A DNA stretch of 64,000 nt from Pseudomonas fildesensis. GTDB taxonomy: Bacteria; Pseudomonadota; Gammaproteobacteria; Pseudomonadales; Pseudomonadaceae. A model generated the notes under the pieces. That model was not told the origin of the DNA. It worked only from the letters and a program-made list of their open reading frames with translations, and searched no databases. The position numbers were made by a program, and so were the translations under genes. Below, piece by piece: positions 26,375-34,488 of the stretch; the first letter of the stretch is position 1, and every line of letters begins with the position of its first letter. The stretch spans positions 62,001 to 126,000 of the forward strand of contig NZ_LFMW01000004.1 in NCBI RefSeq assembly GCF_001050345.1, written 5' to 3'.

Positions 26375-28552
26375 ATGACTGAACACGTTCAAGTCGGTGG
26401 CCTGCAGGTCGCCAAAGTCCTGTTCGACTTCGTGAACAACGAAGCCATTCCCGGTACCGGCATCACTGCCGACCAGTTCTGGGCCGGTGCCGACAAGGTC
26501 ATCCATGACCTCGCACCGAAGAACAAAGCCCTACTCGCCAAACGCGACGATTTCCAGGCGCGGATCGATACCTGGCATCAGACCCATGCCGGCCAGGCGC
26601 ACGACCCGGTGGCCTACAAGGCCTTCCTGCAAGACATTGGATACCTGCTGCCAGAAGCCGCAGACTTCCAGGCCTCGACCCAAAACGTCGACGACGAAAT
26701 CGCCCGCATGGCAGGTCCCCAGCTGGTAGTGCCGGTGATGAACGCGCGTTTCGCCCTCAACGCCTCCAATGCGCGCTGGGGTTCGCTGTATGACGCGCTG
26801 TATGGCACCGACGCCATCAGCGAAGCCGACGGCGCCGAGAAGGGCAAGGGCTACAACAAAGTGCGTGGCGACAAGGTCATCGCCTTCGCCCGCGCCTTCC
26901 TCGACGACGCCGCGCCGCTCACCGCCGGCAGCCATGTCGATTCCACCGGCTACAAAATCGTCGATGGCAAGCTGATCGTCAGCCTCAAAGGCGGCAGCAA
27001 CAGCGGCCTGCGTGACGATGCCCAGTTGATCGGCTTCCAGGGCGACACCGCCCAGCCGATTGCGATCCTGCTGAAAAACCACGGCCTGCACTTCGAAATC
27101 CAGATCGACGCCAGCACCCCGGTCGGCCAGACCGACGCAGCCGGCGTCAAAGACGTGCTGATGGAAGCCGCGCTGACCACCATCATGGACTGCGAAGACT
27201 CCGTCGCCGCCGTCGATGCCGATGACAAAGTGGTGATCTACCGCAACTGGCTCGGCCTGATGAAGGGCGACCTGGCTGAAGAAGTGGCCAAGGGCGGCAA
27301 GACCTTCACCCGCACCATGAACGCCGACCGCGCCTACACCGGCGTGGATGGCAAGGACGTGACCCTGCACGGCCGTTCGCTGCTGTTCGTGCGCAACGTT
27401 GGCCACTTGATGACCATCGACGCGATCCTCGACAAAGATGGCAACGAAGTGCCGGAAGGCATTCTCGACGGTCTGCTCACCAGCCTGGCGGCGATCCATA
27501 GCCTCAACAGCAACAGCACTCGCAAGAACAGCCGCACCGGTTCGGTGTACATCGTGAAGCCGAAGATGCACGGCCCGGAAGAAGCCGCGTTCACCAACGA
27601 GCTGTTCGGCCGCATCGAAGACGTGCTGAACCTGCCGCGTAACACCCTGAAAGTTGGGATCATGGACGAGGAGCGCCGTACCACGGTCAACCTCAAGGCC
27701 TGCATCAAGGCCGCCAGCGAGCGCGTGGTGTTCATCAACACCGGCTTCCTCGACCGCACCGGCGACGAGATCCACACCTCCATGGAAGCCGGCGCGATGG
27801 TGCGCAAGGCCGCAATGAAGGCGGAAAAATGGATCGGCGCCTACGAGAACTGGAACGTCGATATCGGCTTGAGCACCGGCCTGCAAGGCCGTGCGCAGAT
27901 CGGTAAAGGCATGTGGGCGATGCCCGACCTGATGGCGGCGATGCTCGAACAGAAAATCGCTCACCCTCTGGCCGGCGCCAACACCGCCTGGGTGCCATCG
28001 CCAACGGCGGCTGCGCTGCACGCGCTGCACTACCACAAGGTCGACGTGTTCGCCCGCCAGGCCGAACTGGCCAAGCGTGAGCGCGCGTCGGTGGACGACA
28101 TCCTGACGATTCCTCTGGCCAGCAACACCGATTGGTCTGACGAAGAAATCCGTAACGAGCTGGACAACAACGCCCAGGGCATCCTCGGCTATGTGGTCCG
28201 CTGGATCGATCAGGGCGTCGGCTGCTCGAAAGTGCCGGACATCAACGACGTCGGCCTGATGGAAGACCGCGCCACGCTGCGTATCTCCAGCCAGCACATC
28301 GCCAACTGGTTGCGCCACGGCATCGTCAACGAAGCCCAGGTGCTGGAAAGCCTCAAGCGCATGGCACCGGTGGTGGACCGCCAGAATGCCGGGGACGCGC
28401 AATACCGTCCATTGGCGCCGGATTTCGACAGCAATATCGCGTTCCAGGCAGCGGTGGAGTTGGTGATTGAAGGGACCAAGCAGCCTAATGGCTATACCGA
28501 GCCGGTGTTGCACCGTCGGCGTCGTGAGTTCAAGGCTAAAAATGGTCTTTGA
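26375..28552 (+). CDS. glcB: GlcB, malate synthase G
   Basis: 725 residues, the exact usual size for malate synthase G. Condenses glyoxylate and acetyl-CoA to malate in the glyoxylate shunt. Seen: [15 protein letters not shown] (metal and substrate acids), [23 protein letters not shown] and the late [13 protein letters not shown]. The start at ATG 26375 (TGAGGC upstream) trims four residues from the longest frame. It stands alone, with a bidirectional terminator behind it and a separate regulatory region. Consistent with growth on acetate and fatty acids, as are the FadE genes. Confidence 0.97.
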   Translation: MTEHVQVGGLQVAKVLFDFVNNEAIPGTGITADQFWAGADKVIHDLAPKNKALLAKRDDFQARIDTWHQTHAGQAHDPVAYKAFLQDIGYLLPEAADFQASTQNVDDEIARMAGPQLVVPVMNARFALNASNARWGSLYDALYGTDAISEADGAEKGKGYNKVRGDKVIAFARAFLDDAAPLTAGSHVDSTGYKIVDGKLIVSLKGGSNSGLRDDAQLIGFQGDTAQPIAILLKNHGLHFEIQIDASTPVGQTDAAGVKDVLMEAALTTIMDCEDSVAAVDADDKVVIYRNWLGLMKGDLAEEVAKGGKTFTRTMNADRAYTGVDGKDVTLHGRSLLFVRNVGHLMTIDAILDKDGNEVPEGILDGLLTSLAAIHSLNSNSTRKNSRTGSVYIVKPKMHGPEEAAFTNELFGRIEDVLNLPRNTLKVGIMDEERRTTVNLKACIKAASERVVFINTGFLDRTGDEIHTSMEAGAMVRKAAMKAEKWIGAYENWNVDIGLSTGLQGRAQIGKGMWAMPDLMAAMLEQKIAHPLAGANTAWVPSPTAAALHALHYHKVDVFARQAELAKRERASVDDILTIPLASNTDWSDEEIRNELDNNAQGILGYVVRWIDQGVGCSKVPDINDVGLMEDRATLRISSQHIANWLRHGIVNEAQVLESLKRMAPVVDRQNAGDAQYRPLAPDFDSNIAFQAAVELVIEGTKQPNGYTEPVLHRRRREFKAKNGL

Positions 28553-28568
28553 ATAAACGTGGCAAATG

Positions 28569-28600
28569 AAAAAGCCCTGGTCAAAAGACCAGGGCTTTTT
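28569..28600. terminator. Bidirectional terminator after glcB
   Basis: AAAAAGCCCTGGTC-AAAA-GACCAGGGCTTTTT is a perfect 14-base stem with T-tracts on both sides. It serves glcB on the plus strand and the convergent 28609-29079 gene on the minus strand. Confidence 0.95.
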
Positions 28601-28608
28601 CAATTGAG

Positions 28609-29079
28609 CTAAAGAGGCGCCGAAACAAAGTAAGTAAATGTACCGTTGACCGTCACCGTGCTAGGCACGTCACCCTCGTCCGTCACCTTCCCGAATTCAG
28701 CATCCGTGATGGTTCCAGTAATCTCGGCAGTTTCCTCATCCGCATCCTGGGTAATCTTGACACCAACATCCAGCCTCCCTTCTAGGACCTGTGTGTAAGT
28801 ATCAAATGAAGATGCGTAAAACACAGCATTCAGAAGCTGCTTGAACAGGAAACTATTGCTCCCCTCCTTCAATCCTCCAGGGTATCTCCACGCCGTAGCC
28901 ACACCAGTCCCTTCAAAGATCAATGTCTGGCTAGAACCACCAGAGACTCCGTCTGTTATAAAGTCGAAAGGCTTGTCGCCTAGCGTGTAATGAATTTCAG
29001 CTCGGTTCAGGCCGGCTTTGACACTGCTGCGAGCCGCTTTAAAGTCTTCTGGCGTAAAGTTGGGCGTTGAATCATTCAT
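28609..29079 (-). CDS. Unknown 156-aa acidic protein
   Basis: 156 residues from ATG 29079, with CAGGAG seven bases upstream. Not recognised. It has no signal peptide, membrane span or cysteine. The C-terminal half is rich in Thr, Asp, Glu and Val (EETAEITGTITDAEFG) and looks like beta strands. Codon use is less GC-rich than in glcB, which hints at later acquisition. It is convergent with glcB through a shared terminator and has an ACTGTCA-GAAT-TGACAGT palindrome about 80 bases upstream. No role is assigned. Confidence 0.7.
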   Translation of the reverse strand: MNDSTPNFTPEDFKAARSSVKAGLNRAEIHYTLGDKPFDFITDGVSGGSSQTLIFEGTGVATAWRYPGGLKEGSNSFLFKQLLNAVFYASSFDTYTQVLEGRLDVGVKITQDADEETAEITGTITDAEFGKVTDEGDVPSTVTVNGTFTYFVSAPL

Positions 29080-29159
29080 GAGGATCTCCTGTTCACCGGT
29101 CATGGAGCCCTGGCCCAGCGCTCCTAAAACCAGTAAACATGCGCCTGCCCACCCCGCCT

Positions 29160-29177
29160 ACTGTCAGAATTGACAGT
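29160..29177 (-). promoter_or_regulatory. Palindrome ahead of the unknown 156-aa gene
   Basis: ACTGTCA-GAAT-TGACAGT, 7-base perfect arms with a 4-base centre, lies in the spacer between the receiver gene and the unknown gene, 81 bases upstream of the latter's start. It may be an operator for that gene; no binding protein is identified. Confidence 0.35.
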
Positions 29178-29203
29178 TCTGGCAAGCAGCCGACCAACGG
29201 CGT

Positions 29204-29650
29204 CTACTGCGCCATCCCCAGCTCCCGCTTCACCAGCTTCGCCAACTTCACGCTATCAATCGGCTTGAGCAAAAAATCCACCACGCTCAAATGCATCGCA
29301 TCGATCACATCCGGCGCTTCGGCGTCCCCGGACATAATGATGATCGGCAGCGCCGCGCGGGTGGACTCGCGGACTTTTTTGATCAGTTGCAGGCCGTTAC
29401 TCGGCGCCATGCGCAGGTCGGTGATAAGCAAACCAATGGAGCTGCTCGACTTCAATAAATCCCACGCCGATTCACCGCTGTCGGCGGTCATGCAGCGAAT
29501 GCCGTCCAGCCCCAGGATCTCCGCCAGCAGTTCACGCGCGTCCTTGTCGTCGTCAACGATCAGCACGCGCTGTGGCGGTAAATCAGGCTCCAGCATCACG
29601 GCGCTCAGCGCCTCGCGCTCGGCGTCACTCAAAATATCGTGGTCGGACAT
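29204..29650 (-). CDS. Stand-alone response-regulator receiver protein
   Basis: 148 residues from ATG 29650; a longer frame to 29686 is not needed. A single receiver domain preceded by about 27 residues: acidic pocket VDDDKDA (33-35 are Asp), phospho-acceptor Asp78 in LLITDLRM, and the invariant Lys in LLKPID. There is no output domain and no kinase next door, so it probably works by protein contact within a phosphorelay. It is divergent from the cNMP/CBS/DUF294 gene. Confidence 0.88.
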   Translation of the reverse strand: MSDHDILSDAEREALSAVMLEPDLPPQRVLIVDDDKDARELLAEILGLDGIRCMTADSGESAWDLLKSSSSIGLLITDLRMAPSNGLQLIKKVRESTRAALPIIIMSGDAEAPDVIDAMHLSVVDFLLKPIDSVKLAKLVKRELGMAQ

Positions 29651-29858
29651 ACGTTTCTCAGCAGTTCTCATCAATCCCCCCGTCACACTCGTCAGACATC
29701 TGCGGAAGGGCGATCAATGTGCACTTCGTCGGAAAGTTTGCCTAGTGGGCGTTCTACGGGGTTTGGACGATAGTCATGTAAGGTTTTTCCCTAAATTTAC
29801 GCGCGGTTCATCGAACTAGACTTACGTCCAATGGGCACCCGCCGCGCAGGAGTCGACC

Positions 29859-31820
29859 ATGCAGGACGATAACGACAACAAAAATGCGGTCCTAGTGATG
29901 AGTAAAGCTGATGCCTTCGCCGAGGCGGGGAAAACTGCTGTGTTGCAGAACATCCACGGCACCTTGCAATTCCTGCAACGCTTCCCGCCGTTCAACCAGA
30001 TGGAAAACGCACACCTGGCGTTTCTGGTGGAGCAGTGCCAATTACGCTTCTACGGCCCCGGCGACAGTATTCTCAAGCCGTCGGGCGGGCCGGTGGAGCA
30101 CTTCTATATCGTCAAGCAGGGCCGGGTGGTCGGCGAACGGCCGGAATCAGCACAAAATACGTTCGAGATCACCACCGGCGAGTGCTTCCCCCTCGCCGCA
30201 CTGCTCGGCGAACGAGCGACGCGCACTGAGCACAAGGCCGCCGAAGACACCTTCTGCCTGCAACTGAACAAACCGGCCTTTATCAAGCTGTTCGCGCTGT
30301 CCAGCCCGTTTCGCGATTTTGCCCTGCGTGGCGTCAGCAGCCTGCTGGACCAGGTCAACCAGCAGGTGCAGCAAAAAGCCGTGGAAACCCTCGGCACGCA
30401 ATATTCCCTGAACACCCGCCTGGGCGAGTTGGCCATGCGTCACCCGGTCATGTGTAACCCCGACACCCCCCTGCGCGAAGCGGTGACGCTGATGCACGAG
30501 CAACAGGTCGGCAGCATCGTGATCGTCGACGAGCACAAGGCGCCCCTGGGGATTTTCACCCTGCGCGACCTGCGTCAGGTGGTGGCCGACGGCACCGGCG
30601 ATTTCAGCCAGGCCATCGAAGGCCACATGACCCAGGCGCCCTTCTCCCTGACCCCGGACCACAGCGCCTTCGACGCCGCCATCGCCATGACCGAACGGCA
30701 TATCGCCCATGTGTGCCTGGTCAAAGACCAGCGCCTGTGCGGCGTGGTGTCCGAGCGCGACCTGTTTTCCCTGCAGCGCGTCGACTTGGTGCACCTGGCC
30801 CGTACCATTCGCAACGCGCCCCGGGTGGAAAACCTGGTGGCGATTCGCGGTGAGATCGGCCAGTTGGTGGAACGCATGCTGGCCCATGGCGCGTCGTCCA
30901 CCCAGATCACCCACATTATTACGCTGCTCAACGATCACACCGTGTGCCGGGTGATCGAGCTGACCCTCGCCGAAAAGGGCGACCCCGGCGTGCCCTTCAG
31001 CTGGTTGTGTTTTGGCAGCGAAGGCCGCCGCGAGCAGACGCTGTACACCGACCAGGACAACGGCATCCTGTTCGAGGCTAAAGATGCCGCCCAAGCCGCC
31101 GAGATTCGCATCCGTTTGCTGCCGCTGGCGCAGCAGATCAACCAGAGCCTGGCGCTGTGCGGGTTCAGCCTGTGCAAGGGCAACATCATGGCCGGCAACC
31201 CGGAGCTGTGCCTGTCGCGGGCCGAATGGGCGCGACGCTTTGCGGCGTTTATTCGCGAGGCGACACCGGAGAACCTGCTGGGGTCGAGCATCTATTTCGA
31301 CCTGCGCGTGGTGTGGGGTGATGAGCAGGGTTGCGAGCAACTGCGCCAGGGCATTCTGGATCAGGTGGAGGACAACCGGCTGTTCCAACGCATGCTCGCC
31401 GAAAACGCCTTGCGCCAGCGCCCGCCGGTGGGACGTTTCCGCGATTTTGTGCTGACGCGCAAAGGCAGCGAAAAGGCCACCCTCGACCTCAAGGTGCAGG
31501 GCCTCACGCCGTTTGTCGACGGCGCGCGCCTGCTGGCACTGGCCAACGGCATCCACGTCAATAACACCCTTGAGCGTCTGCGCCAGTTGGTGGTCAAGGA
31601 GGTGATCGAGCCTTTGGACGGCGCCGCGTATGAAGAGGCGTACCACTTCATCCAGCAAACCCGCATGCAGCAGCACCAGTTGCAGACGCGGGAAAACCAG
31701 CCTTATTCCAACCGCGTCGACCCCGACAGCCTCAACCACCTGGACCGGCGCATCCTGCGCGAGTCCCTGCGCCAGGCCCAGCGCCTGCAAAGCAGCCTGA
31801 CCTTGCGGTACCAGCTGTGA
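29859..31820 (+). CDS. cNMP-binding / CBS / DUF294 nucleotidyltransferase-like signalling protein
   Basis: 653 residues in three parts. Residues about 30-150 are a cyclic-nucleotide-binding fold (FYGPGDSIL, FYIVKQGRV). Residues about 190-310 hold a CBS pair (DTPLREAVTLMHEQQVGSIV, GIFTLRDLR, VVSERDLFSL). The rest is the DUF294/DUF294_C module with the nucleotidyltransferase-like CFGSEGRREQTLYTDQDNG. The set-up resembles GlnD-like regulators that sense metabolites. CAGGAG sits ahead of ATG 29859. The next gene, a DnaQ-type exonuclease, overlaps its stop by four bases. Confidence 0.86.
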   Translation: MQDDNDNKNAVLVMSKADAFAEAGKTAVLQNIHGTLQFLQRFPPFNQMENAHLAFLVEQCQLRFYGPGDSILKPSGGPVEHFYIVKQGRVVGERPESAQNTFEITTGECFPLAALLGERATRTEHKAAEDTFCLQLNKPAFIKLFALSSPFRDFALRGVSSLLDQVNQQVQQKAVETLGTQYSLNTRLGELAMRHPVMCNPDTPLREAVTLMHEQQVGSIVIVDEHKAPLGIFTLRDLRQVVADGTGDFSQAIEGHMTQAPFSLTPDHSAFDAAIAMTERHIAHVCLVKDQRLCGVVSERDLFSLQRVDLVHLARTIRNAPRVENLVAIRGEIGQLVERMLAHGASSTQITHIITLLNDHTVCRVIELTLAEKGDPGVPFSWLCFGSEGRREQTLYTDQDNGILFEAKDAAQAAEIRIRLLPLAQQINQSLALCGFSLCKGNIMAGNPELCLSRAEWARRFAAFIREATPENLLGSSIYFDLRVVWGDEQGCEQLRQGILDQVEDNRLFQRMLAENALRQRPPVGRFRDFVLTRKGSEKATLDLKVQGLTPFVDGARLLALANGIHVNNTLERLRQLVVKEVIEPLDGAAYEEAYHFIQQTRMQQHQLQTRENQPYSNRVDPDSLNHLDRRILRESLRQAQRLQSSLTLRYQL

Positions 31821-32524
31821 GCCTGTTCGGTTGGCTGCGCGCGGCCAAACCCGGGCTGGGGGCGGCGCAACAGCGGCGCCTGGAGCAATTGCCCAAGCCC
31901 GCCGCATTGGGCGAAGGCTCGTTGCGCAACCAACGCTGGGTGGTGGTGGACCTGGAAACCAGCGGCCTGAACCTCAACCGCGACCAGGTGTTGTCCATCG
32001 GCGCTGTGGTAATCGAGGACGGCGCGGTGGACTTTTCCCAGCTGTTCGAACGCACCCTGCACCGTGCCGAAACCAAACTCAGCCCCAGCGTGCTGATCCA
32101 CGGCCTCGGCCCCAGCGCAATTGCAGCCGGAAGCGACCCGGTCGAGGCGTTGCTGGATTTCATGGAATTCGTCGGCGACAGCCCGCTGCTGGCGTTCCAT
32201 GCGCCGTTTGATCAACACATGCTGTGCCGCGCGCTCAAGGACAGCCTGGGTTATCGCCTGGCCCACAGCTTTCTCGACGTGGCCGACATCGCCCCGCTGC
32301 TGTGCCCTGAGGCGCATATTCGTGAAGCCGGGCTGGACGACTGGATCAACCACTTCAACCTGCAAGTCGGCGAACGCCACCACGCCAGCGCCGATGCATT
32401 GGCCACGGCCGAGCTGATGCTTATCCTGTTGAGCCGTGCGCGCCAGCAGCACATCGACAGTCCCCAAGCGCTGCAAGAACGTTTGAGCCAATGGAAACGC
32501 CGCAAACAAGCCCCTTCCTTCTAG
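31817..32524 (+). CDS. DnaQ-family 3'-5' exonuclease
   Basis: 235 residues starting at GTG 31817, overlapping the previous stop (GTGA). The exonuclease motifs are VVDLETSGL (Exo I with Asp and Glu), HAPFDQHML (Exo II) and HHASADALATAEL (Exo III, HxAxxD), so a two-metal DEDDh exonuclease is expected. In pseudomonads this gene is often next to a DUF294 protein, as here; the reason for the pairing is unknown. Followed directly by REP repeats. Confidence 0.88.
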   Translation: MSLFGWLRAAKPGLGAAQQRRLEQLPKPAALGEGSLRNQRWVVVDLETSGLNLNRDQVLSIGAVVIEDGAVDFSQLFERTLHRAETKLSPSVLIHGLGPSAIAAGSDPVEALLDFMEFVGDSPLLAFHAPFDQHMLCRALKDSLGYRLAHSFLDVADIAPLLCPEAHIREAGLDDWINHFNLQVGERHHASADALATAELMLILLSRARQQHIDSPQALQERLSQWKRRKQAPSF

Positions 32525-32734
32525 GATCGTTCCCATGCTCCGCCTCTAAGATCGTTCCCATGCTCCGCGTGGGAATGCCGCCTGGGACGCTCCGCGTTCC
32601 CGCCGTACGCGTACAACTCAAGCCCTGCGCAAGCTGACGCGGAGCGTCACGGGCGGCATTCCCACGCAGAGCGTGGGAATGATCGGCGTAGAGCGTGGGA
32701 GCGATCGGGAGGCTTGGGAACGATCGGGAACGGG
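32525..32734. repeat. Cluster of GATCGTTCCCA-type REP units
   Basis: At least five partial or full units: GATCGTTCCCATGCTCCGCC, GATCGTTCCCATGCTCCGCG, the inverted GCAGAGCGTGGGAATGATCG, AGAGCGTGGGAGCGATCG and two short ends. The first and third form an outer hairpin around CTGGGACGCTCCGCG / GACGCGGAGCGTC. It lies between the exonuclease gene and the ECF sigma gene. Confidence 0.8.
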
Positions 32735-32809
32735 TAAATACGCGCCATCGTTTTAATGTCATCTCCCGACAGACGCCAATTGCGCCCACCCCGCGCCTCT
32801 GACACAATC

Positions 32810-32827
32810 GCGAATAATTCTCGTTAG
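32810..32827 (+). promoter_or_regulatory. Fur-box candidate ahead of the sigma gene
   Basis: GCGAATAATTCTCGTTAG, 27 bases upstream of the sigma-factor start, resembles half of a Pseudomonas Fur site (AATAATTCTCATTTG-like). Iron control of the sigma gene would be expected for a TonB-receptor regulon. Confidence 0.45.
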
Positions 32828-32853
32828 TTTAAACTTTTTTATTCGGTGATGCC

Positions 32854-33372
32854 TTGTCGTCGGTCCAGAACCCCCACAGTGAGCTTGTTGGTGCGTTGTA
32901 TCGCGACCATCGCGGCTGGCTGTTGGCGTGGCTGCGACGCAATGTGGCCTGCCCGAGCCGCGCCGAAGACCTCAGCCAGGACACGTTCATGCGCCTGCTG
33001 GGCCGTGACGAGTTACGCGAACCTCGCGAGCCACGGGCGTTTCTGGTGGCCATCGCCAAGGGCTTGTTGTTCGACTATTTCCGCCGTGCCGCGCTGGAAC
33101 AGGCCTACCTCACCGAATTGATGCTGATCCCGGAAAGCGAGCACCCTTCGCCCGAAGAGCAGCAACTGATCCTCGAAGACCTCAAGGCCATCGACCGCCT
33201 GCTCGGCAAGCTGTCGAGCAAAGCCCGCGCCGCCTTCCTCTATAACCGCCTCGACGGCCTGGGCCACGCAGAAATCGCCCAGCGCCTCGGCGTGTCCGTG
33301 CCGCGCGTGCGCCAGTACCTGGCCCAGGGCATTCGTCAGTGCTACATCGCGCTGTATGGCGAACCGTCGTGA
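32854..33372 (+). CDS. fiuI: FecI-type ECF sigma factor (FiuI-like)
   Basis: 172 residues from TTG 32854, the likely start because the protein then begins MSSVQNPHSELVGALYRDHR as in the family. Region 2 (CPSRAEDLSQDTFMRLL) and region 4 (LDGLGHAEIAQRLGVSVPRV) are clear. It would direct RNA polymerase to the downstream receptor gene when the siderophore is bound. It overlaps the FecR-like gene by four bases. The fiu name is by recalled PAO1 order (sigma, anti-sigma, receptor near creBCD and a GST). Confidence 0.8.
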   Translation: MSSVQNPHSELVGALYRDHRGWLLAWLRRNVACPSRAEDLSQDTFMRLLGRDELREPREPRAFLVAIAKGLLFDYFRRAALEQAYLTELMLIPESEHPSPEEQQLILEDLKAIDRLLGKLSSKARAAFLYNRLDGLGHAEIAQRLGVSVPRVRQYLAQGIRQCYIALYGEPS

Positions 33373-34337
33373 CCGTGATCAGCTCCAAACCGGTCTCGGC
33401 CCATGTGCTGGATGCCGCGATTGCCTGGCAACTGTGCCTCGACTCGGGCGATGGCAGCGCCGTGGAACAGGAAGAATTCGCCAAATGGCTGGCCAGCGAT
33501 GAAGAACACGCGCGTGCCTGGCGCCAGCTGGGCATGCTCGACCAACGCTTCAGCGCGGCCTCGGGCCCGGCGCGGGCGGCGTTGTTGCAGTCGCGCGAAG
33601 GCATTCGCCAGCGCGTGCGCAAGCTCGGCAGCGGCCTGGCGAGTATCGCGCTGGTGTGCGGCCTGGCGTTGTTTGCCGGCGAACGTTATGTGCCGATCCA
33701 CTATTGGCTGGCCGATCAACGCACCGCCACCGGCGAGCAGCGCACGCTGAAACTGGCGGACGGCACGCTGATCAACCTCAACACCCACAGCGCCATCGAC
33801 GTGCGCTTCGATGAGAAACGCCGGCTGATTGTGTTGCAAGAGGGCGAGATCCTCGTCGAGACCGGCCACAACGATGCGCGCCCGTTTTACGTGCAAACCC
33901 GCGACGGCAGCCTGCGGGCGCTGGGCACGCGGTTTATCGTCAAGCGCGAAGACGACGCCACGCGCCTGAGCGTGTTGCAGTCGGCAGTTGCCGCCCAGCC
34001 ACAGGCACTGCATCAAGAACAGGTGTTCAAGGAAGGCCAGCAAGTACTGATGCGCAGCGACGGCCTCGGCCCGCTGCTGGCCGTCACCCCCGCCACCGAT
34101 GCCTGGACGCGCGGCATGCTGGTGGTCGACAACGCCCGCCTGGGCGATGTGGTCGAAGAACTCGCGCGCTACCGCACCGGCCACCTGGGTGTGGATAAAA
34201 ATGTGGCCGAACTGCGCATCACCGGCAGCTTCCCGCTGCACGACACCACGCTAGCGCTCAACGCGCTGCTGCCGACTCTGCCGGTGCAGATCGAGCAGCG
34301 CACGTCGTGGTGGGTGACGGTGAAGGGCAAGCCTTAG
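33369..34337 (+). CDS. fiuR: FecR-type anti-sigma / signal transducer (FiuR-like)
   Basis: 322 residues from GTG 33369, overlapping the sigma stop. The N-terminal cytoplasmic part (AAIAWQLCLDSG, then EEFAKWLASDEEHARAWRQL) is the sigma-binding FecR domain. One membrane span follows at about 88-104, then the periplasmic FecR region (LADGTLINLNTHSAIDVRF) and a C-terminal STN-contacting part. It relays ferrisiderophore binding at the receptor to the sigma factor. Spacing to the receptor gene is 151 bases, with room for its own promoter. Confidence 0.84.
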   Translation: MTVISSKPVSAHVLDAAIAWQLCLDSGDGSAVEQEEFAKWLASDEEHARAWRQLGMLDQRFSAASGPARAALLQSREGIRQRVRKLGSGLASIALVCGLALFAGERYVPIHYWLADQRTATGEQRTLKLADGTLINLNTHSAIDVRFDEKRRLIVLQEGEILVETGHNDARPFYVQTRDGSLRALGTRFIVKREDDATRLSVLQSAVAAQPQALHQEQVFKEGQQVLMRSDGLGPLLAVTPATDAWTRGMLVVDNARLGDVVEELARYRTGHLGVDKNVAELRITGSFPLHDTTLALNALLPTLPVQIEQRTSWWVTVKGKP

Positions 34338-34488
34338 GTTCTGAGGTGTCGGGAACATTGCTCGCGATGGGTGCCTCAAGAACACCCAAACATCTTCAGG
34401 CAAAAATATTTTTATTGCGCCCTATCACTTTTCGATTCTCGTTCGGCACCTAGGCAATTGAGAAATATTTCCATTCAGGAGCCGCCCC

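Noticed and set aside
26531..28603. 690-aa minus-strand frame opposite glcB
   Set aside because: Antisense of malate synthase; the product is a low-complexity shadow.
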